DNA from: Pascua guehoae
Lineage: Eukaryota > Basidiomycota > Tremellomycetes > Trichosporonales > Trichosporonaceae
Length of the DNA: 64,000 nt
Assembly: GCA_001600415.1 (NCBI GenBank)
Contig: BCJX01000017.1
Coordinates: 96,514-160,513 of the forward strand
Direction: 5' to 3'
Below, one piece after another: positions 1-12,278 of this stretch. Position 1 is the first letter of the stretch. Every line of letters begins with the position of its first letter. Made by a program: the position numbers and the translations under genes. A model generated the notes under the pieces. It searched no databases. It saw only the letters and a program-made list of their open reading frames with translations, and was not told where the DNA came from.

Positions 1-10
1 GGGGAAAGGG

Positions 11-86
11 GGGGGGGTCCTCGCGGTCGTCCCGGTCGTAAAGAATGGGGGGGGGGGTCCTCGCGGTCGTCCCGGTCGTAAAGAAT
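11..86. repeat. two-copy direct repeat, period 40
   Basis: A G-run followed by tcctcgcggtcgtcccggtc and then gtaaagaatg occurs at about 11-46 and again at about 51-86. Both copies are identical over the readable part. The unit is not a telomere-type repeat, so this need not be a chromosome end. Confidence 0.8.
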
Positions 87-1922
87 GTCTGGCTTTGCTT
101 GCCGTCTGTCGTCGTCGTCGTCGGCCCGTTCTCCGTTGTCACTGTCCACTGTCCGCTCGGCACTCGTCGTCACCTGTCGTCTGTCGCCCGTTGGTCGTCG
201 GAACCCACCCGTGTCGAAGAATCTACCAGACGCGCAGTGTACCGGTCCAGCGACTGTTGATGAGAGTCGGGTGGGAAGAGTGAATGACCAGGACGTGTCT
301 CGTGTCGTGTCTCGAGTCTCGTGTCGTTGACCTCGGGCCGTTAAGCGTATGGAGCAGCACACGACCTCGTGTTGCTCGTCTTGTCTGGGCATGCTTGGCT
401 CGTGGCCGTGGCGGCTGGCAGTGACCGCCGCCGTTCGAAATTCCGATCGCATGTGTCCGTGTGCCCAGTCGCCCAGTGCCCAGGCTTCTTCGGTGCCTGA
501 ATGTCTCCGCCCCTTGGGCCCCGCACCCCGCTCCACTCGACCTACTGTAACATTACTTTGAACTGTGCCTTTTATAATTACTTGGTGCTGGGATGCTAAC
601 CATAAATAGCGGATGAAGGTCCCGCATGCCGCATGCCCATACCCATACCCACGCGCCACTCCCGTCCCCGCGCCCCGTGCGTACTCTTGGATCTGGACAA
701 TTCATAGGGATGCAAACATACAATGCCTGCCTCCCCTCCGGCTGATTCATGCCCTTGTTGACCTTGGTGTCTGCCCAGCTGCACTGCACGGTGGCACGGC
801 TGTCGCTTGCCGCACCGACGCGCCGGCGCGTCAAGGATTATCAAACCCCTACCTTGGTGGTAGACAGGATATTGCACACAAGTAGTCACACCACAGGATG
901 TTGAAGACTTGGATGTGCCGTTTCGGCGTGTACACGGCCTGGCAGGTGTGCCCGACCGCCAGCTCAGAGTTTTAACGCTGCATACTTGCAGATCTAAAGC
1001 TCTAACGTGCTCGATACGCGTCTCGCGCTCACCCCTGCCCATTGCTTGCTGCGCCTCGTGGCATGGGCAACAGAAGCTCGACCTGCCGACAAGGGCAGAG
1101 TGGCTCGACCTGCCTTCAAGCGCGCCGCGAAAATGCAGCCGCACTCACATGCGTCACACAGGCTACAACACACCGTTCGCTGCGCGCCACGCCTGCCCAG
1201 GACCTGACGGCTGAGCCGGGTGAGGGTTTAGAATCTGTCGCCATCAGGGACCGCAACCTTATACGTCCGCTGTCGTGCAAAACGGTAAACGGATCTGCAA
1301 AGGTCGTGCTGATAGACAAAGCACAGGCCGTGCAAACCAGTGGCGCCCAGGGATGCACATGTGCGCGAAGGCGACTGATGGGTCGAGTCAAAGTGCAACA
1401 GTGTGAAGGCTGGCAGTGGCGTGTGAATCAAACATCCCTGGCTTGCTCCATGCTGCGCAAGCCGTCAGAATGTGTAAGTGTCCCCCTTCCCTTGAGAAGT
1501 GTAAGTGTCCCCCTTCCCTTGACAGAAGCCGGCTCCGTCATAACCTATATTCTGAATCACATCTGCAGTCTGCCGACTGCGCGACCTATCAACAGGAACG
1601 GGACTCGCGTACGAGCTGGATACGTCAGCACTTATCCCGCAACATAGATCAGGCCGCGGCTTACTTGTGAATACCACCGCGAATCATCCTGTGTACACGT
1701 CAGGGACACTGAACGACCTCACCTCTCCAGCCTGCATACTTACAGAACTTGACAAGGAAACACAATCGAAACCACTCTACTCGTCCTTGGAGTCGTACGA
1801 GCTAGACGTTAGCAGTTTGCCCAACAGCACGAAACCCGGGCACAGCTCACTTGTCAATGCCACCGAGCATCATCCTGGGCACCTGTCAGTGATGCGACAT
1901 GCGCTTTACAGGCGACTGGAAC
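87..1922. other. no gene recognised
   Basis: All open frames here are short, overlap each other on both strands and show no family resemblance. Apart from a 27-nt direct repeat near 1474, I see nothing to annotate. The last stretch is the 3' flank of the VWA gene on the minus strand. Confidence 0.6.
1474..1523. repeat. tandem duplication, period 27
   Basis: The segment gtaagtgtcccccttccctt followed by ga occurs at 1474 and again at 1501, separated by gaagt. The two copies are identical, which points to a recent local duplication. No function is apparent. Confidence 0.85.
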
Positions 1923-3625
1923 TTACTTGAGCAGCCACATGATCGGGGTCAGCTCCTGGCCCTTTTGGGCCATCTCGGCCTTCTCCAAGTCGTAGTCGCC
2001 GGTCTGGTCGATCAGGCCGCCAATCACGGGGTCCTCGTCGATCGCAGAGAGCCACTGGTGGGCTGTTGCGCGTCAGTACGGTCGCTGATCCGAGGGAAAA
2101 GGAGGGACTCACCCGCCATGTCGTTGCCGATCTGGCAGAACTGGAAGGACAGGGTGTCTGCGCCGTCTGGGTGTAAGTGACGCCCGCTGCAGTTGGGCAC
2201 GGTGGCAGTGAGACATACAGCGAGTGTTCGAGAGCTCCTGGGCGGCGTTGTGGATAACGCGCTGGACTGTCTGTCAGCTGATGCTGGGTCGGTGGGAACT
2301 CACGGGTACCGGGGGCCTCGGCGTAGGCGCTTCCCGTGCCGTCGGTGATGGTAATGATGAGCGTGGGCTTGCGGAGGGCACCCTGGCGGGCCGGGGCGAG
2401 GACGAGGGGCTGGAGAACCTTGTAGTCGAGCGCGGAACCCATCATTGGGGGGCCTGGGGGGTGTCAGCCACAGTCATGTAAGCATGCGGGGCGAGGCTAG
2501 TCACCGTCAAAGTGGATGCGCTGGAGGAGATCAACGGCGGCGTCGTCCGAGTTGATGCGGTTGCCCTCGATCGGCGCGTTGAAGAAGCGCACCTCGCTGA
2601 CTGTCAGTATGTTTACTGTGGGGTGGGGTGGGGTGGGGTGGGGTGGGGTGGGGTGGGGTGGGGTGGGTTCCGATGGGTCTGATATGACTCACATGCCGTC
2701 GTCGTCAAAGAGGGTAGCGGCAAAGGCAATCTTTGCGAGCGTCCTGTGTTGTCAGCTCTGCGCCTGGATCTGTGGCTGCTATTGGATCTATGCGTTGCCC
2801 TCCGGCTCCCTTCCGCCTCGGACCCCGCCTGACTGCCAGCCACATTGACCCCCAACTTGCCACCAAGGTGGGGGCAGTTCTCCGGCTGTCTGCGCCCAAC
2901 TTGCCACCTCAGCTCTCCGCCTGCGCCCCGCAATACCCACTCCTTGAGGTCGTTGATGCGCTCTCCGCCCTGCTCCATGCGCATGCTCGTCGAGTCGTCG
3001 CAGAGCACGATAATGTCAAAGAGCGCAAGCTTGCAGAGGTCAATGGCAATGTCCGCAGGGAGGCGCCACTCCTGGCAGATGGTCGGGATCGCGCCCGTCG
3101 ACACGATGCGCTGCGCAATGGCCTCGACGGCCTGCGGGCCCGGGTAGAATGCCTGAATGCGTTGCTGCGAGTTAGCCGGCTGTCGTCTGCAAAATAGGGG
3201 ACCTGGCTCACCTCAAAGATACACTGCTGGAGCGTGTTCATGACCTGGCCAAAGTCGGGCCCGGGCGGGGGTGCGCCGTACCCACCACCGCCAATGTCGC
3301 GCGTCCCCCCACCAGCCCCGCCGCCGCCGAAGAACGACGCCGCCGCCCCGCCCGCCGGCGCGCCCCAGCCCCCGCCTCCGCCGCCGCCGCCCCAGCCCGA
3401 CTGGCCCGGGGGCGCGCCCCAGCCGCCCGGCTGCTGCATATCACGGTATCCGGGGGGCGCGCCGTAGCCGCCGCCGGGGAAGCCCATCTGCTGCGGCTTG
3501 GGCTTGTTGGTCATCTTCTTGACGACGACGAACGCGAGGCCCGCCGCCACTGTCGAGTGTCAGCTGGTGTGGGCTGGGGGGGCTGGGGGCTGGTGCGACG
3601 TACCTAGCGCCATTGCGATACCCAT
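1923..3625 (-). CDS. von Willebrand factor A domain protein with Gly-rich N-terminal region
   Basis: Nine exons, read 3625 to 1923 (3625-3604, 3549-3212, 3164-2941, 2743-2693, 2596-2505, 2453-2304, 2266-2219, 2166-2113, 2062-1923), give 372 aa ending in WLLK. Residues 1-17 form a short hydrophobic stretch followed by KK, so the N-terminus may be membrane-anchored. Residues of about 25-105 are a G/P/A/W/Q-rich low-complexity linker. The rest is a VWA fold: the MIDAS motif DDSTS follows the strand FDIIVLC, and a later ITITDGTGS strand suits the fold. Proteins of this build occur widely in fungi with no assigned function, and the ligand is unknown. The MIDAS suggests divalent-cation-dependent protein binding. 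Intron 4 carries a (GGGGT)n array. The boundary between exons 6 and 7 had two candidate donors; the canonical gtgagt was chosen. Confidence 0.85.
2620..2667. repeat. (GGGGT)n microsatellite inside an intron
   Basis: About ten uninterrupted GGGGT units lie on the plus strand inside intron 4 (2597-2692) of the VWA gene, so the transcript carries the C-rich strand. The G-rich template strand could form G-quadruplexes. Length is likely polymorphic. Confidence 0.95.
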
Positions 3626-5125
3626 GGTTGGTGAGAGTTGTAGAGTAGGTTGCGAGTAGATGGAAGAGGTTGAGAATAACACTGGGGGATCGACGAACCG
3701 ACGCGTCTTTAAAGATGACGACGCGGGGCGATGCGCGAGTGTCGATCGTCAACGAGGCGATGCAGTCAGTGTCAGTAGTTGGACAAGGTCGTCCGTGTTC
3801 CAATGGCGGCGACCAGTGGCCGCCACGCGCGCCGTGGCGGAATGCCATGTTGTCAAACGACTGCGGTTGCTGCGGGGCAACAGGGGGAGATGGGCGATGG
3901 GACATGTCAATGACGCACAGACCACGTGGCAAATCGGCTTGGCACAGCCGTATGGTGGATGCCGACTGGCCACGGGGGCCACCGCCCCCCCCCCGGCCGG
4001 GCATCGGATCGCGCATTCGTCACCCCCCCCAACAGCTGTGCTGTGCTGTTTTTACCCCTGCAGCAGCGCAGTCGCTACCGAGCCAGCCGATAACAGGAAT
4101 GTCTCAGCACCGCGTTTGCTTTCTTGCACAATCGACGATCCCTCTCTGGAACTCATTCAGCACCGCAATCCGGATCCATCTCTTGGTTGATTGATAAACC
4201 AGTGCACCATGCATCATAAACGCAGTGCATTGGTTCCAGACCATTCAAGCGATTTGTGGCCTGTATGTAGTACAGTCTGATCGACACCCACCCCACCGGG
4301 CGCCAAGTTACCCCGCAGCCGGCATTGATCCCGGTGGCGTTTCGAACAACGCACGGTGCCATTCTTTTTGTACCCCGCTCAGCGGCGCGAGGACCACCCT
4401 GGCCAGAGTATGGAACTGTGCCGCAGCGCCAGATGCCGATGTTGACATTGCACTACACGCACGCTGTGGGTGAAAATGATAGCGGCCAGTGGAGACGTGG
4501 CCGACCTTTCCGGCAGTAGCAGTATTGACATGCGCTGGTGGCTGTATCTGACAGGCCTATTTTAATCTCCACCTCGTCTCGTGCCTCGCACGGTTGCGTC
4601 CGAGCTCGAGGCGGTGCTTCTGAATGCGTTTATTTTGAGCCGCGAGGTCTATGAAGCCACCCGAAATGCCAGAGGAGGAAGCCGTGAGTCTTGCTCGCTG
4701 GGGGCTGGGACTTGTGGCAGGACAGGACGAGTGTGTGGACAGGACAAGGACACAAGGGGGAGGAGTGATAACACCATCAAGCTGCCATTCATGCAGTGCA
4801 GGCGTGTCCGACAAGTCATGAGACTACCACATTAAGCTCGGGTACACGCACGGCGCGTTTACAGCGCGCACACGTGGAATACAAGAAGCGAGAAACATCA
4901 GGTGTGTGCCATTGCATTGGTCCGAGCGTGTCCATGCGCAGCTTTGACGAGACCGAGCTCAACGTGGCAGTCTCGACACTTTCCGGACGCACATGTATAC
5001 GGGTTATAGGTATACTACATACCCCCGAGAGGGTAGACTCGGCGCCTTCGCTCCATAAAAATGTGTGGAAAGAGGTCGAGCACAATTGGCGGGAGGAAAG
5101 AGCACGGAGGACGAAAGGGTAAGGC

Positions 5126-5144
5126 GGGGGGGGGGGGGGGGGGG
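5126..5144. repeat. poly-G tract of 19
   Basis: An uninterrupted run of G on the plus strand in the gene-poor region. It is prone to slippage and sequencing-length error. Confidence 0.9.
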
Positions 5145-6263
5145 AGGTTTGGCTGATAGCAAAAGGACGACGTCGGTGTGGCGTCGCCCGACAGCATGTT
5201 GCCTTGTGGCGTGCTATAGCAATCCTATTTGGAGTGGTTTTACTGCATCTTGGGATTAGAAGTCTACGATGGACAGAGGCTCCAACCCACGTCCGCGGTG
5301 TGCGTGGGAACAGCCTTTTTATTCCATGGATTTATGTTATTCGCTCTGGGGCCTTCATTCGTACATTGCCATGGGAGGTCTTGCTTCGTACATCGCCCTG
5401 GGAGCTGGCCAGAGTACGCACTCAGTTATCCCCGCCACCAGGGTAAGATCACCAAGTCGGCCGTCAACAGAGTGGTAGAGACACTACTCTGTACACGACT
5501 CTGAGCCAGAGGTTGGCCAATGGTAACGTGTGACCGCGACCAACCGAGCACGGTGAGCAACTTTGGCTCGGGCATTGTCGACGACGCTTGTGACTCGACA
5601 AAGGGTGATAATTGACTACGGTGCCCACCATGCGTGTGACCTGTTACTTGCTCAGGTATCCTGCACCCATCGAAGGACGGCAAGAACTGAGAGAAACCAC
5701 GTCTTGGGCAGGAGATTCCCCAGGACACTTCCACCCTCGTGGCCTGCAACAACTAGTCAGCGGGGGCTGTAATAGCACCATGAAGCCGCGCGATCCATAC
5801 AGTAGTGGCCGTCAGAAAGGTTGTGACCTCCAATGCGTTGCGCCACGCGCATCCCATGAGATTTGTGGCATATTGCAAGGCAGAAGATGAGAGGTGGCTT
5901 CGGGTCAAGCACACGGGAGGCTGCCCCGGAGGCAGTCGCAGCCTTTCTGACGGCCACTGTATACCCAAAGGGTATCCTAAATACCGTCGAGAGGGCATCT
6001 CGGCGGATTCGCTTGAACATGTCGCTGGAAAGGCTGAGAGCATGTACTATCACAGGGGCGGCGGCTTGTACGGGTGTGAAGAGAAATCGTTCTGCAGACA
6101 GGAGGGCGAGGTAGCTGTCAACAAGCACAAGCACAACGGTCCCATACTCTACTACAATCAACTAGTACTTGCAAAAAAATCAAATGTGGACGATACTCGC
6201 AGCTGGTGCACGTCGAGGTCTAAACAACACATCCGGACAAGCTACACTGATGGCCGCAAGAAA

Positions 6264-6278
6264 CCCCCCCCCCCCCCC
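6264..6278. repeat. poly-C tract of 15
   Basis: An uninterrupted run of C on the plus strand between AAA and AA. No gene is nearby. Confidence 0.9.
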
Positions 6279-6720
6279 AATGACGCTGTACTCCTAAGCT
6301 GCAACCCAGCCAAGGACTCGTACGACACCATACAGTCCTGTCCACCATTCCCGTCCCACGCCTCGAGGTCGACGTGGGTTCTGGCCACACCGGCATCACC
6401 GACGTCGATACCGGCCGCACAACAGCCAGTAGTCGAGACTCCGGGCCGGACAGTGGCGTCAACCATTCTTCGATAGCAAGACCTGGCCTGCCCGTCCATC
6501 ATGCCATGTCTGGCATGTCTGTGAATTTGTCTGGAACCCGCACCTCGGTCGCAGTCGGCGCTGGTAACCAGGTACACGCACATGCACAGCACAGCACAGC
6601 ACATGCCAACATGACGACGGCAGGGGGAGGTACAGGGCGTGTTCCTGTTCCTCTGTGCCTCGGCGTCGTGTGGGTACCCGTCGTTCTTCCTCTCCCATCC
6701 TGCCTTGTCATTGTCAAGTG

Positions 6721-6755
6721 CTCCTCTCCCCCTCTCCCCCTCTCCCCCTCTCCCC
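6721..6755. repeat. (CTCTCCCC)n octanucleotide repeat
   Basis: About four tandem copies of an 8-nt pyrimidine unit. It is one of several short-period arrays in this spacer. Confidence 0.85.
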
Positions 6756-6864
6756 AACGTCTCTCCCACGCCCCCGGGGCGTTGGCCGCGAGGTACATCC
6801 CCACAGGTCCACGCTAATGATGAGCAAAATTAATCACCGCATGACGCTGCTGCAGGCCCGGGCA

Positions 6865-6893
6865 GCGGGCGGCGGGCGGCGGGCGGCGGGCGA
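6865..6893. repeat. (GCGGGCG)n heptanucleotide repeat
   Basis: Four tandem copies of a 7-nt G/C unit, then a degenerate copy. The G-runs are spaced so that a quadruplex is possible. Confidence 0.85.
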
Positions 6894-7073
6894 CGGGCCG
6901 CGAGTCGTGTTGCTTGTTGCTTAATATACTTGCTTTCCGTCGGGCACCTGGGTCTGTCGCGAGGCACATATTTGCCCGTGTGCTGCGACTCGCCGGGCGT
7001 TTGGGACGGCGATGGGTCAAACGGCGTATGGCGTCTCGGTGATACGGGAGGGGATGCTGCCACGGGGACATGT

Positions 7074-7130
7074 ACACGCACGCACGCACGCACACACGCA
7101 CGTACGCACAAACGTACGCACAGATGCACA
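7074..7130. repeat. (CACG)n-like microsatellite
   Basis: An alternating purine-pyrimidine array of CACG, CACA and TACG units, capable of Z-DNA-like alternation. Confidence 0.85.
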
Positions 7131-7149
7131 CGAGGGGAACCGGGGGGGG

Positions 7150-7206
7150 TTGTCAAGGTGTCAAGGTCGAGTTGTCAAGCATCAAGTGTCAAGTGTCAAG
7201 TGCCAA
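7150..7206. repeat. TCAAGTG heptanucleotide repeat
   Basis: Degenerate, then near-perfect copies of a 7-nt unit (gtcaagg, gtcaagt, gtcaagt, gccaagc). The core is about 7183-7206. Confidence 0.8.
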
Positions 7207-7478
7207 GCTGACTTGGGCAGTTGCCGTGCCCAATGGACGCACCTCGAACACTACACAGTAGTATTTGGCACGCGTACCACAGCTATCTACCGGTAGTTAT
7301 CCTTCTCGCCACCATCACGGCCATGTTTGAAGTAGGCTCCAAGCTCCAAGCTCAGATCTGAAACGCACGTATCGGCGTTCCGAGGCGATCCACGCCCCGA
7401 AGGAGAGTTTGGTCCAGCACAGTGCGCAGTCTGGTCTCTGCCGTATCCAAGGTACACAGCATGCACGCTGGTCACGCA

Positions 7479-7520
7479 GGCACACGGCACACGGCACGCG
7501 GCACGCGGCACGCGGCAAGG
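7479..7520. repeat. (GGCACRC)n heptanucleotide repeat
   Basis: Six tandem 7-nt units: two GGCACAC, three GGCACGC and one GGCAAGG. The shift from one variant to the other inside the array shows duplication of a mutated unit. Confidence 0.85.
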
Positions 7521-7916
7521 TATAAGCATGATGCGTGTGCGTGTCAGCGTGTCGTGTCAGCGTGTGCCAGTCAGCAAGCACAGTCGGCGACGGACAGGCA
7601 CAGGCATACTGTATTCGGGCACCTGCGCGGCGTATGGTGATCGCCGCGTGATCGTCACCTTGTGTGATGCATACTGTTCGGGGATCGGCGTGATCGTCGC
7701 GTGACTGCAAGAGGCACGCGCCCATGGTTGTAAACAGTGCAGGTGGCGATGGGGCCGGGGGATTAACGCAAGGTGTCAAGGTGCGGGGTGTGTCAAGGTG
7801 TGCTTTGCTGCTCGGCCTTGGCGGCAACGCGCGCGTGGCTGCGCACCATGTTCTTATCGGCGCGTCGCGTCGCTGCTAATGAAACATGGCTGAAGTGGCC
7901 ATCACCGGTCGCGGGT

Positions 7917-7968
7917 CAGTGCAGAGCAGTGCAGAGCAGGGCGGTGCAGTGCAGTGCAGTGCAGAGTT
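7917..7968. repeat. GTGCA/GAGCA repeat
   Basis: Overlapping gtgcagagca and gtgca units, ten or so in total. No coding content. Confidence 0.8.
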
Positions 7969-10556
7969 CTGCACTTTATGCTCGGCACACTCGGCACGCC
8001 CGTCACGGTCGCAAGCGTTGTACGGCATGCGCTTGCACACGCCAACAGACGCCGGTGGACGTGACAGCGTTTGAGTTGTAGTTTGGCCAGGTCGGCCGGT
8101 TCCAGTTCGGTACGCAGTCGAGGCCGGGGCGGGCTCGGACAGAGTTGAGGTTCTTGGAGGTTGACGCTTGTCAGGTTGTCATCTTGTCTACTTCAGTCGC
8201 CTAGTCTGTGGCCTCTGGCAGTCTGACGCAACGCCCCGCTCCCGCGGACGCGTCCGACGCGTTCGCGTATGGTAAACATTTCATTTTCGCGCGTCGTGCA
8301 TTCCGCATTGTATTCCGCGCGGGGGTCTGGGTCTGCGGGTCATGGCAGCCGCGGATGTGATAGAGGAGACGGGGGCCCAGAACGTGTGCGAAACATATGA
8401 ACGTGCACTGATATCAAAGCTGATTGCCGTGTTGCACCGTACGCGTCAAAGCTGTGATTGCCGTGTCGCACCCGTCCATACTGTACGCGTCTACATGCCC
8501 GTGTCCTTGTTCCAGTACGCGCGCGTGTACGAGAAGCGGGTCCGGGTCCGACGTTAGCGTGTTTCCGAAGCGGGAATTCCGAATCCACTGGCAGGTGGAC
8601 TGGGTGCCAAGGTGCCAAGCGGCAGGCCACATGATGGGCCTGATGGGTCGACACGATCTCAGACGGCGCGTCCACAGAATGGGCCTTGCTGCCTACTTTA
8701 GACCCGATTGATGGCACAAGATCCCATCCGCTAAGCACTAAGCATGTCGGCATCTAGGATCAGACGCGGTGACCCGTAATGCCGGTACACGCGTGGATGG
8801 CTCTGATCGGGAAATTACCAAGTCTGTAGCTGCTCGCGGCTTACGTTGTGGCGTAGTCTGCAGCTAGTGGATAACGGAGCCCAGTGAGCCTGCTCAAAGT
8901 AGCGGTGGGGCAAAAGTCGAGGTCGAGGTCTAGGGCAGGTGGCAATGGTGCCTCCCCGTCAACTACAATGTCCCTGTTTGAAGCCGGAACAACTTGTCGT
9001 CCCAAAAGGATGATTAACGGACCCTTGAGAGACTGCAATAAACGATTGCAACCGGCTGCCGTACTAAACCCTCGTCCTCGCTTCGGCCTCGGCCTCGCTG
9101 CGGCGGCAGTGACAAAGGGCCAAGGGCCCACTGCGGGGCGAAATGACAAAGAACAGAACAGAAAGAAGCAACACATGTGGGGGAGTACGCCACCGCCGTC
9201 GGGACCTACTCGGCAGTCCTCGGCAGCGCTCTGCTGCGCTGTGCTAGCTCTGCTCGCCCCCGTGGGCCCAAGCGTCAATCCAGTGCAGACGAGCTTCTGA
9301 GGATCTGAGTGCGGGGCATGTTCGGCCATCTCGTCAGAGCCCCGCAGGCGAGCCATTCTAGCTCAATTCAATTGAAGTGGCGATACATGGTCTGCAACTG
9401 ATGAGCATGTGTCATGTTGTACAACTCGCCGTGCTCACGATGGCTAGGTGGCTGAGATTGGGGCAGGGCACGGGTGTTGGGTCGGGTCAGCTGGTGTACT
9501 GGGGTACTGGTGTGGGGTATGTTGCTCGGCCGAGTGCACACGCGTCAGACGATGGCATTTGCGGCATGTGTGGAGCGCGACATGACGGCACGGCCCGTCG
9601 TGCGCAGTCGATGGGGAGGACACAGGTCGGCGGGTCGGCGGATGGGCGGGCAGCGGGCATTGATGGTTGGAGCCCTGTCTCGCCCAGGTTTGCCAGTCAG
9701 AGGGCCTCTGTTTGACCGAGAGTAATCAGGCACACTCTGGGTATCCGGCCCCCCCGGCCCCCGACGGCCAAGCCATAAAGCCTGTCGCCAAGTCTCCACC
9801 CCCCCCCACGCGGCTAGCCACCCGCCCATGATGGCCGTCCGCTCAGGCCCTCTGTGGTCCAGACCCTGTTGGAATCAGGGTCCAAAAGGGACAACACCAA
9901 TCGGCTGGCGCGCCTGGAAGCGGGGGTGCAGTGTGCACTTGCACCCCAGGGGAGGATCCGCTCTTACCCTGTTGCGCCCCGCCCTGCCTGTGCACACAAT
10001 GCTCCGCATGGACCCTGGACAAGCTGTCCCTGGCTATTCCTTCCCTGAATGTGGCTTTTATTCCAGGTGGATGCTCGTGTCCCCCCCTTCTGTGGGTTGC
10101 TTCTGGGGTCAACTATGTGTTATTCAACTGGCCGTCACCCAAACAGACACTACTTCCGGCCCACGCACAAGGTTGGCGGGGTCGCGCCAGCGAGCCAAAC
10201 CTTGTACCTTGTTGCGTCTGGCAGACTTTACCCACATCCGGCTCAGTTTGGCCAGTTTATCCACATGCCAGCGGGCTTGGCTCGACTTGGCTCGGCCTGG
10301 CGGGCTGGAGTGGCGGGTTGACTGGCGGGCCTTGGCTGGACTGGCGGCGGGATGGATCTGCCGACGTACGCACTGGGCTCCACCGAAGGCTGCATGGGAT
10401 CGGATCCGTGGGCGGGCGTTTCCCATGCATCCCATGTCAGAATCATCTCTGTGCAGTGCCTGCAGTACAGGACAGTGGGATGGATGAGTAGACTGCTACT
10501 GAACTGAATGCCGGGGGGCTTGGCCCTCAAACTGTCGGGCCGGGGCACGCGGGGCA

Positions 10557-10583
10557 TGTGTGTGTGTGTGTGTGTTTTTTTTT
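10557..10583. repeat. (TG)n followed by poly-T
   Basis: About nine TG dinucleotides run directly into a T tract of about ten. A simple repeat in non-coding sequence. Confidence 0.9.
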
Positions 10584-12278
10584 GGTGGGTTCGCTTCCGA
10601 GGATGGATCAGACTCACTCACGCACTCACTCATCGGGGGTTATAGGGCGAAAAATAGCAAACGGATCACTGCCCGAGTCTGGACTCTGGCCACAAAAATA
10701 GGCAGCAACCAAGTAAACCCTACGCAGGCCATGCGCTGGGTTGCAACCGTCGCGGTCGCGGTCGCTGTGGGGACGCGCACGCTGGGAGTTAGGGGGTAGG
10801 GGTGGGTGGGGGTGCCAAGTCTGGCCCGCTGTTCCAGGGGAACATGAGAGAAAATGGACAGGCACAGAGGTGCAACCCCCCGACTCGGGGGACCGGATGC
10901 ACGCACCTGACAGACGCAAAAAGAGTCCAGACAGTTCGGGGGGAATCCCTTTGGGTTTCCTTTGAGTCCTTTTGGTGGGCTCCGCTCGCTCTTGTCCAGG
11001 GAGGGAGCAACTCATTCCCTCTGATGGTATGCAGGCACAAGGGAGCACTACACACACCCAACTCATGCCGCGGTCAATCATTTTGTCGGCAACAAGGCTC
11101 GCCTCGTTGGCCTCGCTCTACAGTAGTAGCTATCGCCAGCCCCGCCCGGCCCCGCCCCGCCGCCGTGCGAGCATGTGAGCCAGGCTGACTCGACTGGGCT
11201 GGCCAGGCCCTCTCTAGTCGCCTGGCCCCCTCAGCCACCGCACCCTCCCTCCCCACCCTGCTCAGTGTGCACCTGATTGTCCGCCTGATGGGCCCAGAGG
11301 GCAATAACCCAAAGCAAAACGACCAAGGACCAGTCCTTTTACTGCGTCAAAGCCTAGAAGTATCGCAGTATCGAGGCTAGCGGGGGTTCACACTGCGCAC
11401 GCAGAATAAAGCTGCATGCCGCTCGCCCTCGGTCACTGAGCCGTCAAAGCCGTAGGCACCGCCGGGGGAAAATGTACGCTCTGCAGCCTGGACTCGCAGC
11501 CAAGCTCTGGAGCTCGGAGCCCGCTTGCCGTGAGCCGCGAGTCGCGAAGCTTGCACATTCTACCAGAGGACAAGCCCGAAGCATGCCTGCCTGCCATGCC
11601 GTGCCATGCCATGCCATTCCATGCAGACACATCGTTTTGGCGTCCAGGACCTACCTGGACGACCACCTGGACTAGACGGTGCAACCCGGCCGGCCTTGGG
11701 TGCGTGCGTGCGTACCTTTGGTGCAGGTTGGCTTGGCTGGCGCACACCAGAACCCAGGTACAACCTCCATCTGCAAACTTGGAGACGAGACGGGAGACGA
11801 GTCGTCGCATCTCTCAGTCGCCGTCTTGGTCGTTCAGCAACACTACCTCATCCCCACCAGATTGATTCCACAACCACAACATCGGCCATTGCTACTGCTG
11901 CTCTCCCATTTCCCAACCACCATTGCCCCCCATCGCACTCGCACCGACCACATCGACTTTGCCTTGCGATCCATCATCATCACCACCACCATTCCACAAC
12001 ACTCGACGCCATCACCTCGTCCACCACCCACTCGTCGCCTACAAACACGACGACTCTCACAATCGCGCCACCGCCCACGCCAACAGCATTGCCACCAGCA
12101 CCAGCACTCGCCGCCCACGCAGCCAGAGCAACGCTGCACCTCTAACCACTCCTACCTCCCCCTGCGCGCCGCCACGATAGCCGCCGCAACCCTCCCTCCA
12201 CTGTCGCTGCCTTTTGCAAGCGCCTCTCGCGCAGACAGTGCTGCCCCTTACCCCCGCCGACGACCTAACCATCGGGCT

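Larger units (their letters stand above)
3626..12278. other. 8.6-kb gene-poor, microsatellite-rich region
   Basis: I find no exon chain, tRNA, rRNA or transposon domain on either strand. Open frames reach at most about 220 codons and are typical of random GC-rich sequence. The region carries several independent simple repeats (listed separately) and ends in the pyrimidine- and CAC-rich leader of the gene at 12279. The first few hundred bases are the promoter of the VWA gene. A non-coding RNA, a replication origin or fast-evolving spacer are all possible; nothing visible decides between them. Confidence 0.55.

Noticed and set aside
1..86. G-rich repeat at the window edge as a telomere
   Set aside because: The unit is 40 bp with only two copies and no TTAGGG-type array.
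8841..9356. 171-codon minus-strand open frame in the gene-poor block
   Set aside because: No conserved motif, no splice partners and atypical composition; length is within chance for this GC content.
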